Of a DNA stretch of 13,610 nucleotides, positions 1-7,413 are shown in pieces. Within the stretch, counting starts at the first letter, position 1. Each line of letters begins with the position of its first letter. The stretch is from Gammaproteobacteria bacterium (GTDB taxonomy: Bacteria > Pseudomonadota > Gammaproteobacteria > Methylococcales > UBA2780), in NCBI GenBank assembly GCA_003646305.1, contig QNFJ01000035.1, forward strand, positions 1 to 13,610. Reading direction: 5' to 3'. Under the pieces are notes generated by a model. The model was not told where the DNA came from. It saw only the letters and a list, made by a program, of their open reading frames with translations, and did no database searches. The position numbers and the translations under genes were made by a program.

Positions 1-746
1 AACATCCACAAATTGGTGGAAATACCTAGCAAACTCCAAAATAAAACAGCAAAAACACCACCAAGAAAGGTCGAACCTAATAGTTCCCTTCCGGCACTTT
101 TTGCATCGACAGTTGAAGTCTGTTGCCCTAGTAAAACGGCTTTCATAATAATAGCCATGTACGCGGCCGGGCTGGTCAATACTAGCCAATATACCGGCAA
201 TACGATTGCAGTACTGCGCAGGGCAATCCAGTTTGAGCGGTTTACCGAAGGGGGAGGAACCGGCTTTTTCCCAACAGCTGCCGGCTCTTCAGGAAACCAT
301 GGGTAAACTATCCACTGGCACAAAACAGCAACCGCTATCCCAACGGCCAGGCCATGGATAACCATAACTGCGAGATCGAAACTAATGGTGCCAGCCGCAG
401 AAATTAAGGTGAATCCGATGGTAAGAAATGTGCCAAACAGTGCTCTACCCAGATAGACAGTCAGATAGGTACTAAAGTATAGACCCACTGCAACCAGTAA
501 TAGTGTAGTGAACTGATAATGCAGAAGGGCTGGAATTAGCACTAATCCCACAGCGCAAGTTATACACACCACTAGCAACAATCCCAATAGGTTCTTTAAT
601 CCCATGGGAGGCCCAGGAAGTGCAGCAAACATGAATGCAAATAGTGGTGCAATAAAAGGCATTGGCAGCTTTAAACCATAAGCGACAGCAAGGGTCAGTG
701 CTGGAATAGCACTTAAACGAAATATGCGTCTCGCCTGGATATGCAC
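1..746 (-). CDS. DUF2955-family inner-membrane transport protein, 3' end outside window (partial)
   Basis: I read this reverse-strand frame by hand. It is open from a GTG at 746-744 to the window edge, about 248 codons. The product is strongly hydrophobic, with roughly seven or eight candidate membrane segments. Recognisable stretches are RRIFRLSAIPALTLAVAYG, then KLPMPFIAPLFAFMF and ALPGPPMGLKNLLG near the N-terminus. The short N-terminus leading directly into 'PMPFIAPLFA' and 'PGPP.GLKN' fits the DUF2955 family as I remember it. These proteins are encoded next to HlyD-type adaptors and are thought to be the inner-membrane part of an efflux or export system, related in layout to AaeB/FUSC pumps; the substrate is unknown. 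The adaptor gene ends 60 nt upstream. No ATG exists in frame after the upstream TGA at 778-776, so GTG is the best start, with AGAAGG at 762-757 as a possible ribosome site. A frameshift near 750 is the alternative. Confidence 0.8.
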   Translation of the reverse strand, partial: MHIQARRIFRLSAIPALTLAVAYGLKLPMPFIAPLFAFMFAALPGPPMGLKNLLGLLLVVCITCAVGLVLIPALLHYQFTTLLLVAVGLYFSTYLTVYLGRALFGTFLTIGFTLISAAGTISFDLAVMVIHGLAVGIAVAVLCQWIVYPWFPEEPAAVGKKPVPPPSVNRSNWIALRSTAIVLPVYWLVLTSPAAYMAIIMKAVLLGQQTSTVDAKSAGRELLGSTFLGGVFAVLFWSLLGISTNLWM

Positions 747-806
747 TTTTAACTTGCCTTCTGGAAATCTGACATATCAATGGCGTCTGGAATTTTGTCG
801 ATCATT

Positions 807-1955
807 TCAATAGGCATAGGAGAATAAACTCATCACATGAATATAAGCTTTTCCTATCAGCTTCAGCAGCCATGCTTCATCGCTATAGGCCATGACTTCC
901 ACCTGACCTCCAATGCGCACGTGGCTTTTGATTTGCTCGCGATGGGCGACATCAATTTCAATTATTACGGGGTAACGCTGCGACTGACGCAACCAATCTC
1001 GGTTATTGTCGATCGTTGGCAGGTTTCCCGCAGCTGGAGGTTGCCCGACAGAGACCCCTAAGCCGATACTGCGAACTTTGCCGCTAAAAACCCTACCTGG
1101 AATTGCATCAATTACGAGATCCACTGGTGTTCCAACACGCATATGCCCCAGGTTGTTTTCAGTAAAATCTGCATTGATCCAGATATCCTGGGTGGCTACC
1201 AATGTCATGACTGGACTACCGGTACCCGCATACTGCCCTACGTCTGCACGCAGATCGGTAATGATACCGCGAGAGGATGCTTTAACTAGCGTGTTTTCAA
1301 GATCAAGTGCAGCTTTCGCCACAGCACCAAGAGCGGATTTTAGCTGGGCATTGTCCTCACCCTCGCCCCCTTTTAGCTCAATGGCGCGCTGGATTTCTGC
1401 TTTGGCTACTGAGACTTTTGCCTTCGCCTGCTCCATCGATGCTCGCGTCATTTCCAGACGGCGTACTGAAATAGTCCCTTTATCCTCCTTATACAATCGT
1501 TCCTGACGTGTAGCATCCTGTTCAGCTTTAGTTGCATTTGCTTCTGCAGCAAGCAAGTTTGCTTCTGCAGACTCTACTCCAGCTGTGCTTGCAGCAATCT
1601 GCTTTTTAGTGTTTTCCAGATCAGACTGACCTCGTTTCAGGGCAATTTCATACTGAGCGCGATCAATCTCAAATAAAGTTTGTCCCTTTACGACTATTTC
1701 ATTGTTTTTGACCAAAACTCTGGTGACTATCCCAGCGACCTTAGGGGCTACACCAATCACAAAACCTTGCACTCGCGCCTGTTGCGTGTACGGAGTATAT
1801 CTATCTGATGCTAGGTACCAGACCAGGCTAATGAAAATTACCAGCAGAATACCAGCAGACCCTTTCTTGACGGAATTAGCTGCCCCATTCTCTTCTGGAT
1901 TGTCTCCGTCATTCAGCTTCTTGTTACCATTTTGTTTTAGTTCTTCTTCACTCAT
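807..1955 (-). CDS. HlyD/EmrA-family periplasmic adaptor (membrane fusion protein)
   Basis: This 382-residue protein should link an inner-membrane pump to an outer-membrane channel across the periplasm. The order seen is: charged cytoplasmic N-terminus (1-32), one membrane anchor (about 33-50, SAGILLVIFISLVWYLAS), first lipoyl half (about 60-100, with VAPKVAGIVTRVLVKNN and VKGQTLFEID), a long Ala/Glu/Lys-rich coiled-coil hairpin (about 100-222), second lipoyl half (LVKASSRGIITDLRADVGQY, about 223-242) and a beta-barrel domain (about 256-355, including DIWINADFTENNL). A hydrophobic tail of about 20 residues, ending SLFSYAY, follows the barrel. The ATG overlaps the last codons of the upstream outer-membrane gene by 8 nt, so translation is probably coupled; GAGAG about 8 nt upstream can serve as a ribosome site. 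The family call is secure. The pairing with DUF2955 is inferred from adjacency. Confidence 0.93.
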   Translation of the reverse strand: MSEEELKQNGNKKLNDGDNPEENGAANSVKKGSAGILLVIFISLVWYLASDRYTPYTQQARVQGFVIGVAPKVAGIVTRVLVKNNEIVVKGQTLFEIDRAQYEIALKRGQSDLENTKKQIAASTAGVESAEANLLAAEANATKAEQDATRQERLYKEDKGTISVRRLEMTRASMEQAKAKVSVAKAEIQRAIELKGGEGEDNAQLKSALGAVAKAALDLENTLVKASSRGIITDLRADVGQYAGTGSPVMTLVATQDIWINADFTENNLGHMRVGTPVDLVIDAIPGRVFSGKVRSIGLGVSVGQPPAAGNLPTIDNNRDWLRQSQRYPVIIEIDVAHREQIKSHVRIGGQVEVMAYSDEAWLLKLIGKAYIHVMSLFSYAY

Positions 1956-3498
1956 GTTGCGAACTCTCTTGAGTTGATTCTGGATTAACCTGAGGATCAG
2001 GTTTAGGCGTGTTCAGTAAATCACCCCAGTCAGTACGATCTTGCATGGTTTTTCTCACCTCGTCAGGAATGAGTTGATCAGCAGCTGTTTCTACCCACCC
2101 CCCTCCCAGCCCCTTGTACAGGGTGATAATCGAGGCAAGATAAACGCCACGAGTCAGCAGCTGACGCTCAGCCTGTATGAACATTGCTTGCTGTGCATCG
2201 AGTACCCGCTGAAAGTCGGCATAACCTTCCCGGTATCTGGTGTTAGCAATTTCCAGCGCACGTTCCGATGCCTCAACAGCCCTACCAATTAACACTTCTT
2301 GTTCCGCCGTTTTATGTATTCCATACGCTGCATCGTCAACTTCCTTCGCCGCCAGCAGCACTGAATTTTGGTATGATTCAATTAACTGTTGAAGTCTGGT
2401 GTCCTGCACACGTACATTATTTTCAATACGACCATAATCAAAGATATTCCATCTCAAACCAGGGCCGACCAGCAAACTACCTGTATCTGAAGTTCCACTT
2501 AAGTTACTGGCAGACCAACCTATGCTTCCTAGCAAGGCAATTGCGGGATAGTAATCCGCCTCAGAAATACCAATTTGTGCCGATTGAGCGGCAATTTTCC
2601 ACGCAGCGGCACGTATATCGGGGCGTCGATTCAGTAAGTTTGTGGGAATATTGTGGACGCTGCTCGGTGAGATAACAGGCAGTTTGTAATCGGGCGTATC
2701 AAATTCGGCTAAATCTCCAGGAGCACGACCTAGTAGCACAGCCAGTGAATTACGAATTCTAATCAAGGAAATCTCAAGCTCTGGAATGCCTGACAATGTT
2801 GACAGGTATTGTGTTTTTGCCTGTTGCAGATCTAGCTCTGATTCTTGACCATTCCTATACAAAGAGCTGGTAATTTCGTAACTTCGTTTTTGAATTTCAG
2901 CATTTTTGTGCGCAATCGCAATTCGTGCCTCAGTGGTACGATAGCCAAAATACAGGTTAGCTACCTGCGCGCTAATTAGTACCTGCATATCCCGCTGATT
3001 GGCAATAGAGGTAAAAAAAGTGGCGTCTGCAGACTCGATTCCTCGTTGGAATCGTCCCCAGAAATCCAGCTCCCAGCCCACATTGAAAGCGACGTTATAA
3101 CTACCGAAACTCTGCCTGCTTCCCGATGCTCCTCCACCATGAAACCCGTTATTCACATAGCTAACAGCACCACCGACTTGTTGCACTTGTGGATATAGGT
3201 TACTGCCGGCGATTCCCACCAAAGCCATACTTTCAAAAACCCGTAACCCGGCAATACGCAATTGCAGATTCTCCTGTCTGGCGACAGCAATGAGTTGATT
3301 CAGGGCCGGATCATTGAAAATTTCCCACCAGAAGCGTAAATCAGCCTGTTTTTGTGCAGGCTGATCAGATGTAATCTCGTCTGCTGATGAGGTCTCCCAG
3401 CCCTCTAGCCAGTCTACCTTTGGTTCCTGATAATCAGGCCCCAAGGTGGTACAGGCAACCAACGTTAGAATCCCAATAGCGATTGCGAAGCGTAACAT
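1948..3498 (-). CDS. NodT/TolC-family outer-membrane efflux lipoprotein
   Basis: The product is an outer-membrane channel of a tripartite efflux system. With the ATG at 3498 it has 516 residues. It starts with a lipoprotein signal, MLRFAIAIGILTLVAC, whose LVAC lipobox puts the lipidated Cys at residue 16, followed by TTLGPDYQEP, the usual NodT-type start (GPDY.xP). Two outer-membrane-efflux (OEP) repeats follow, including WELDFWGRF, NLLNRRPDIRAAAW and RWNIFDYGRI, all typical of this family. The C-terminus carries an extra polar tail of about 40 residues after the last helix. A longer reading from GTG at 3525 exists, but the ATG has AGG about 7 nt upstream and gives a normal-length signal peptide, while the GTG has no ribosome site. 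The gene lies just downstream of the permease gene and overlaps the adaptor gene by 8 nt. Confidence 0.93.
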   Translation of the reverse strand: MLRFAIAIGILTLVACTTLGPDYQEPKVDWLEGWETSSADEITSDQPAQKQADLRFWWEIFNDPALNQLIAVARQENLQLRIAGLRVFESMALVGIAGSNLYPQVQQVGGAVSYVNNGFHGGGASGSRQSFGSYNVAFNVGWELDFWGRFQRGIESADATFFTSIANQRDMQVLISAQVANLYFGYRTTEARIAIAHKNAEIQKRSYEITSSLYRNGQESELDLQQAKTQYLSTLSGIPELEISLIRIRNSLAVLLGRAPGDLAEFDTPDYKLPVISPSSVHNIPTNLLNRRPDIRAAAWKIAAQSAQIGISEADYYPAIALLGSIGWSASNLSGTSDTGSLLVGPGLRWNIFDYGRIENNVRVQDTRLQQLIESYQNSVLLAAKEVDDAAYGIHKTAEQEVLIGRAVEASERALEIANTRYREGYADFQRVLDAQQAMFIQAERQLLTRGVYLASIITLYKGLGGGWVETAADQLIPDEVRKTMQDRTDWGDLLNTPKPDPQVNPESTQESSQHE

Positions 3499-3530
3499 TA
3501 GTTGCCTGAAAAGGCATTTTAGCACTTTAT

Positions 3531-4661
3531 TTATTTGTCTATCTGAACAGCCTCTGTGACATTATCGGGAAGCGGGTCATGGCTGTTTTTTCCCTCGTTA
3601 ATAGCCCAGTCCATAAAGATCACATAACCCAGAGCCAATAGAACTGCACCAGTGAACAGGCCAATCATTCCACCTGTGACCATGCCCCCTAACGCGCCCA
3701 GCAGAATAATTGGCATGGGTGCATCCACTCCTCGTCCGAGGAAAATTGGCTTGAGTACATTATCTGCCAACCCTGCAACTACGAAATAAACTGTAAAAAA
3801 TACGTTACTTATCATAGAGTCACCGCTCCACCACACATAAGCAATCACAGGAATTGTAAGGATCGTCGCAGGTAACTGGGCAATACCTAATACCAGGACA
3901 ACAATTGCCAGCAGCCCCGCTGCCGGAATATCGGCAAAAACAAAACCAACACCGAGTAACAGAGCTTGAATAAATGCTACACCAATAACCCCCATCGACA
4001 CTGAGCGAATAGTGGCTGTAGATAGCTTATGTAGCTGCTCTCCTTTTTCTGGCCCTGATAGACGACGAATAATTTTTTTCATGGCATCACTTCCTGGCTG
4101 CCCGTAAGCCATCATGATCCCGGAAATGATCAGTGAAAACAGAAGCTGAAAAATGCCACCGACCGTACCGGCAGCAACACCTAAAAGAGTTTTGGATATT
4201 TCTGCCAGTTGTGGCTTTATCTTCTCAATAAAGCCAGGTAAATCAGTGGCTGCCATGCTCCAAGCATCATGGATTTTGCCACCGACAAGCGGCCATTCGG
4301 CAACAGAGGGGGATGGTTGTGCAATTATCCGCGCATCATTTTGAAAAGCATCATGTGCTCTGGTGATGAAATCTGCTGTAGAACCGCCCAGGATCATAGT
4401 GGGAATACCTATCACTAGTATCCCTGAAATCACCAGAATAGTTGCTGCTCGGCCTTGATTGCCAGCGACTCTTTTAGAGATCTTCTGGTGCAGAGGATAC
4501 AGCGTAACCGCCAAAATGAGTGCCCATAGCAGCATGCCCATAAATGGGTTAAGAATTTTCACACTCGTGACGACGAGAAAAGCGACAAGACCAAGACGTA
4601 TCAATAAATCTGATAGCTCCTGGGACAGGTTGTTACTAATGGGTATTTTATTCGATGACAT
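3531..4661 (-). CDS. AI-2E family transporter (YdiK/TqsA/PerM type permease)
   Basis: This is a 376-residue polytopic inner-membrane protein. The N-terminal half has hydrophobic segments around LGLVAFLVVTSVKILNPFMG and ATILVISGILVIGIPTMILGG. A soluble stretch follows (roughly 90-165). The C-terminal half has more membrane helices and the motif LADNVLKPIFLGRG with the following Pro-rich stretch (DAPMPIILLGALGG), which marks the AI-2E/UPF0118 family. Some members export autoinducer-2 and others are linked to Na+/H+ exchange, so the family alone does not give a substrate. The ATG at 4661 has AGGG about 7 nt upstream, a good ribosome site. It is the first gene of the export operon, and its stop lies 32 nt before the ATG chosen for the outer-membrane gene, or 5 nt before the alternative GTG. 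Family call firm, substrate unknown. Confidence 0.92.
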   Translation of the reverse strand: MSSNKIPISNNLSQELSDLLIRLGLVAFLVVTSVKILNPFMGMLLWALILAVTLYPLHQKISKRVAGNQGRAATILVISGILVIGIPTMILGGSTADFITRAHDAFQNDARIIAQPSPSVAEWPLVGGKIHDAWSMAATDLPGFIEKIKPQLAEISKTLLGVAAGTVGGIFQLLFSLIISGIMMAYGQPGSDAMKKIIRRLSGPEKGEQLHKLSTATIRSVSMGVIGVAFIQALLLGVGFVFADIPAAGLLAIVVLVLGIAQLPATILTIPVIAYVWWSGDSMISNVFFTVYFVVAGLADNVLKPIFLGRGVDAPMPIILLGALGGMVTGGMIGLFTGAVLLALGYVIFMDWAINEGKNSHDPLPDNVTEAVQIDK

Positions 4662-4762
4662 TAAAGATCCCTATGGTGATCGTCTTCTATAAGAAAAGCT
4701 GGCTATTGTACATGACACGCTCACCCATGGCGGCGAGGGGCATAAATTAGTGCCTTGTTCTA

Positions 4763-4797
4763 TCTTTAGCGGGGAAAAGTACCAAACTCAAAGTTTG
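4763..4797 (-). promoter_or_regulatory. Candidate promoter with overlapping palindromic operator upstream of the export operon
   Basis: Between the DUF4124 gene and the permease gene lies a perfect inverted repeat, CAAACT-CAA-AGTTTG at 4783-4797 (6-bp arms, 3-bp centre). On the minus strand its centre contains TTGAGT (4791-4786), which fits a -35 element. After exactly 17 nt it is followed by TAAAGA (4768-4763), a weak -10. A repressor on the palindrome would block such a promoter. The -10 match is only 3 of 6, so this is a candidate. A second possible -10, TACAAT at 4710-4705, has no acceptable -35. Confidence 0.3.
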
Positions 4798-4834
4798 TTA
4801 CTACGAACTCACTGAGAAATAAAAAGCTTCCCTA

Positions 4835-5293
4835 TTACCTACCAGTAGCTCGTGGAGATGGTCGATTGACTGGTGGGCGACCAACAGGACGATCGGGCCT
4901 GTCACCTGGTGGTTTTACTATAGGGCGGACAAAACGGTTATTGTCATAATATGACTGCCCTCCAGCTTCGACTTTTTCCACGGTAACCCTGCTGGATTTT
5001 TCTGCTTTGCGCTCAGCCTCTTGTGCTTTAGTTAATGCATCACGTTTGACCTGGGCTTGATCTGCCCGTTTTATCTTTTCCCCTGCCCGCTGTTTTGCAG
5101 CATCAATTTCAACGCCCGAAGGTCCGGGTTCAATCGGGACTTTGCTAACCGATGCGGCACCAACCACCGGTTTGTCTGAATAGGTGACATTGCCCGCCTG
5201 ATCTACTGATTTAACCGGGGTCTCGGCTTGTAAGCAGTATGGGATACTAGCCAGAGTAAGCCCGCATATTAGAAGAGATATTTTGGAGTTCAT
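4835..5293 (-). CDS. Small exported DUF4124-type protein with Pro/Arg-rich C-terminus
   Basis: This 152-residue product has a signal peptide (residues 1-23, MNSKISLLICGLTLASIPYC then LQA; likely cut after A23). Next comes a short DUF4124-like segment, VKSVDQAGNVTYSDKPVVG, matching the family pattern 'W.D..G...YSD.P' but with Ser-Val where most members have a Tyr/Lys-Trp pair. A highly charged, probably helical Lys/Glu/Ala stretch (about 60-108) follows, and the last 30 residues hold 9 Pro and 7 Arg. DUF4124 proteins are periplasmic or envelope proteins of unknown function, common in gamma- and betaproteobacteria. The ATG has a good AGGTG ribosome site about 6 nt upstream. It lies 101 nt downstream of ligA on the same strand and 173 nt upstream of the export operon. 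I infer envelope location; no function can be assigned. Confidence 0.8.
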   Translation of the reverse strand: MNSKISLLICGLTLASIPYCLQAETPVKSVDQAGNVTYSDKPVVGAASVSKVPIEPGPSGVEIDAAKQRAGEKIKRADQAQVKRDALTKAQEAERKAEKSSRVTVEKVEAGGQSYYDNNRFVRPIVKPPGDRPDRPVGRPPVNRPSPRATGR

Positions 5294-5394
5294 ATTTCAC
5301 CTGGGTAGCTAAGTTGATATTTATGTGATCGCCGTTACCGAATATATTACATTCTGTCGAGAACAACCACACTATAGCGTTTTAGAGATGCCCT

Positions 5395-7413
5395 TTAAGG
5401 TTTACGCAATAATTCACTCAATTGATTTTCATCGAGAATGGTGATGTCGAGTTTGAGTGCTTTCTCTAATTTAGAACCTGCATTTTCACCCGCAACCAGA
5501 TAATCTGTTTTTCTGGAGATACTATTAGTGACTTTAGCTCCAAGCAGCTGAAGTAATTTTTTTGCCTGATCGCGACTGAATTTCTCAAGTGTTCCTGTTA
5601 GAACAAAGATCTTATCTTGCAGTGGTTGTGATGAATTTTCACCCAGGGTCACATCATCCCATCGAATACCAGCCTCCTGTCGCAGCCGCTCAATAATTTC
5701 GAGGTTATGAGGTTGCTGAAAAAAGGTCATTAAATGTTTCGCAACGACAGGGCCAACATCTGCTGTCTCAAGCAGTGCCGCTTCATCTGCTGTTTTAATA
5801 GCCTCTAAAGAGCCAAAATGATTGGCCAGGGTTTGTGCTGTCACCTCACCAACATCTCGTATACCTAATGCAAAAAGAAAAGTAGCCAGCGTCGTCTGTT
5901 TGCTTTTTTCCAGTCCCGCAATCAGGTTTTCCGCCGACTTCTTCCCCATCCTTTCCAGTGATGAGAGCTGTTCGAGCTGCAGGATATAAAGATCGGCCAC
6001 ATTCTGGATAAGATTCTGATCGACAAGCTGCTCGACCAATTTACTTCCGAGGCCATCTACATCCATTGCCTTTCTGGATGCAAAATGCTTAATGGCTTCT
6101 TTTTGTTGCGCAGGGCAAAAAAGCCCCCCGCTACAGCGTGCAACCGACTCACCAGCCATTTTTTCGACCGTTGAATTACAAATAGGACACTGTTCAGGGA
6201 AGTGAAAAGGTGTGGATGAAGGGTTTCTTTTATCAAGCACGACACGAGCGACTTCGGGGATAACATCCCCTGCTCTACGAACAATGACTTGATCGCCAAT
6301 ACGAACATCTTTTCGCCTGATTTCATCGAGGTTATGCAACGTAGCATTGGTGACGGTAACGCCTCCAACAAAAACAGGCGCGAGCCGAGCAACAGGCGTT
6401 AACGCGCCGGTTCGACCAACTTGAATATCAATATCGAGCAGTTTCGTCACAGCCTCTTCGGCTGGAAATTTACGTGCAATTGCCCAACGTGGTGCTCGAG
6501 CAACGAACCCCATTATATTTTGTAATGAAAAGTCATTGAGTTTGAATACGACACCATCTATCTCGTAATCGAGTGTCGGCCGCCTGCTTTCAAGATTTTT
6601 GTAGTAAGCAATACAACCCTCGATGCTGGAAATTGTTTCTATTTCCGAGCTAACGGGTAGACCCCATTTTTTGAATATTTTCAGGAGTGCTGCCTGGTTT
6701 GTTGGCAGGTTTCCCGCTGGAAACTCACCATGTCCGTAACAATAAAATGATAAGGCACGGCTTGCGGTAATTTTTGAATCCAGCTGCCTCAAGCTCCCTG
6801 CGGCGGCATTTCGGGGGTTCGCAAAGAGTTTTTCACCCTTTTCTTCCGCACGCTTATTTAATTTTTCAAAGCTATTTTTGGCCATAAAAACTTCACCGCG
6901 CACCTCAAAAAGTGGCGGGAAGTCACCGGTTAGACGCAATGGAATATCACGTACAGTGCGGATATTTTCCGTCACATTTTCACCACTTTTTCCATCACCT
7001 CGTGTTGCCGCCTGAACCAGCACACCATCCTGATATAACAAGCTAATGGCCAACCCATCAAGTTTCGGTTCTGCAATATAATCGATGCTGTCCTGGTCAA
7101 GCTTTTCCTGGATTTTACGGTCAAACTCTATAACCTCTTCGTCATTAAAGGCATTGTTGAGTGATAGCATGGGGACAACATGGCTCACCTCTTCAAAAAT
7201 CTTTAATGGCGGGGCACCCACACGGTGAGTGGGTGAATCGAGTGTAATCAGTTCTGGATGAGTGGCTTCCAGAATCTGCAATTCTCGCAGCAGTAGATCG
7301 TACTCCGCATCAGAAATTTGCGGGTCATCTAATTGGTGGTAACTTCGGTTATGCCTGTTTATTTGCTCGCGCAGTTTTTCTGCAGCCTCATGAGGATCAA
7401 TGGTTCTGTTCAT
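5395..7413 (-). CDS. ligA: NAD+-dependent DNA ligase LigA
   Basis: LigA seals 3'-OH/5'-phosphate nicks in DNA using NAD+, joining Okazaki fragments and finishing excision repair. The protein has 672 residues, nearly identical in length to E. coli LigA (671). Visible features in order: N-terminal Ia domain with YHQLDDPQISDAEYD (about 25-39) that binds NAD+; the adenylation motif EPKLDG with catalytic Lys117; TRGDGKSGENVTENIRT (about 137-153); an OB-fold segment from about residue 320 (VGRTGALTPVARLAPV); a four-Cys zinc site C409, C412, C427 and C433; helix-hairpin-helix repeats (about 450-590, with GIRDVGEVTAQTLANHFG); and a C-terminal BRCT domain (about 596-672, with LTGTLEKFSRDQA and TDYLVAGENAGSKLEKA). 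All key residues are present. Its ATG overlaps the zipA stop by 4 nt, so it is translationally coupled as the last gene of smc-zipA-ligA. Confidence 0.99.
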   Translation of the reverse strand: MNRTIDPHEAAEKLREQINRHNRSYHQLDDPQISDAEYDLLLRELQILEATHPELITLDSPTHRVGAPPLKIFEEVSHVVPMLSLNNAFNDEEVIEFDRKIQEKLDQDSIDYIAEPKLDGLAISLLYQDGVLVQAATRGDGKSGENVTENIRTVRDIPLRLTGDFPPLFEVRGEVFMAKNSFEKLNKRAEEKGEKLFANPRNAAAGSLRQLDSKITASRALSFYCYGHGEFPAGNLPTNQAALLKIFKKWGLPVSSEIETISSIEGCIAYYKNLESRRPTLDYEIDGVVFKLNDFSLQNIMGFVARAPRWAIARKFPAEEAVTKLLDIDIQVGRTGALTPVARLAPVFVGGVTVTNATLHNLDEIRRKDVRIGDQVIVRRAGDVIPEVARVVLDKRNPSSTPFHFPEQCPICNSTVEKMAGESVARCSGGLFCPAQQKEAIKHFASRKAMDVDGLGSKLVEQLVDQNLIQNVADLYILQLEQLSSLERMGKKSAENLIAGLEKSKQTTLATFLFALGIRDVGEVTAQTLANHFGSLEAIKTADEAALLETADVGPVVAKHLMTFFQQPHNLEIIERLRQEAGIRWDDVTLGENSSQPLQDKIFVLTGTLEKFSRDQAKKLLQLLGAKVTNSISRKTDYLVAGENAGSKLEKALKLDITILDENQLSELLRKP

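Noticed and set aside
472..780. 102-codon minus-strand frame with TTG start
   Set aside because: The translation is Cys-rich and non-membrane, and a different frame of the same strand gives a clear multi-spanning DUF2955 protein across the same bases.
1006..1506. 166-codon open frame on the plus strand antisense to the HlyD gene
   Set aside because: It lies fully inside the strongly supported HlyD gene, and its Ser/Arg/Ala-rich translation shows no domain. It is a by-product of the opposite strand.
3499..3525. GTG start giving a longer outer-membrane lipoprotein
   Set aside because: There is no ribosome site before the GTG, and the longer N-terminus adds nine residues ahead of a normal lipoprotein signal. 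ATG at 3498 has AGG at good spacing.
4798..4834. Rho-independent terminator after the DUF4124 gene
   Set aside because: The AAGCTTTTT run lacks a GC-rich stem, and the nearby CAAACT palindrome is AT-rich with no adjacent T run, so neither qualifies.
5294..5394. Promoter or terminator between ligA and the DUF4124 gene
   Set aside because: TATATT and TAATAT hexamers occur but no acceptable -35 lies at 16-18 nt; the CCTTAAAGG near the ligA stop is too short for a terminator.
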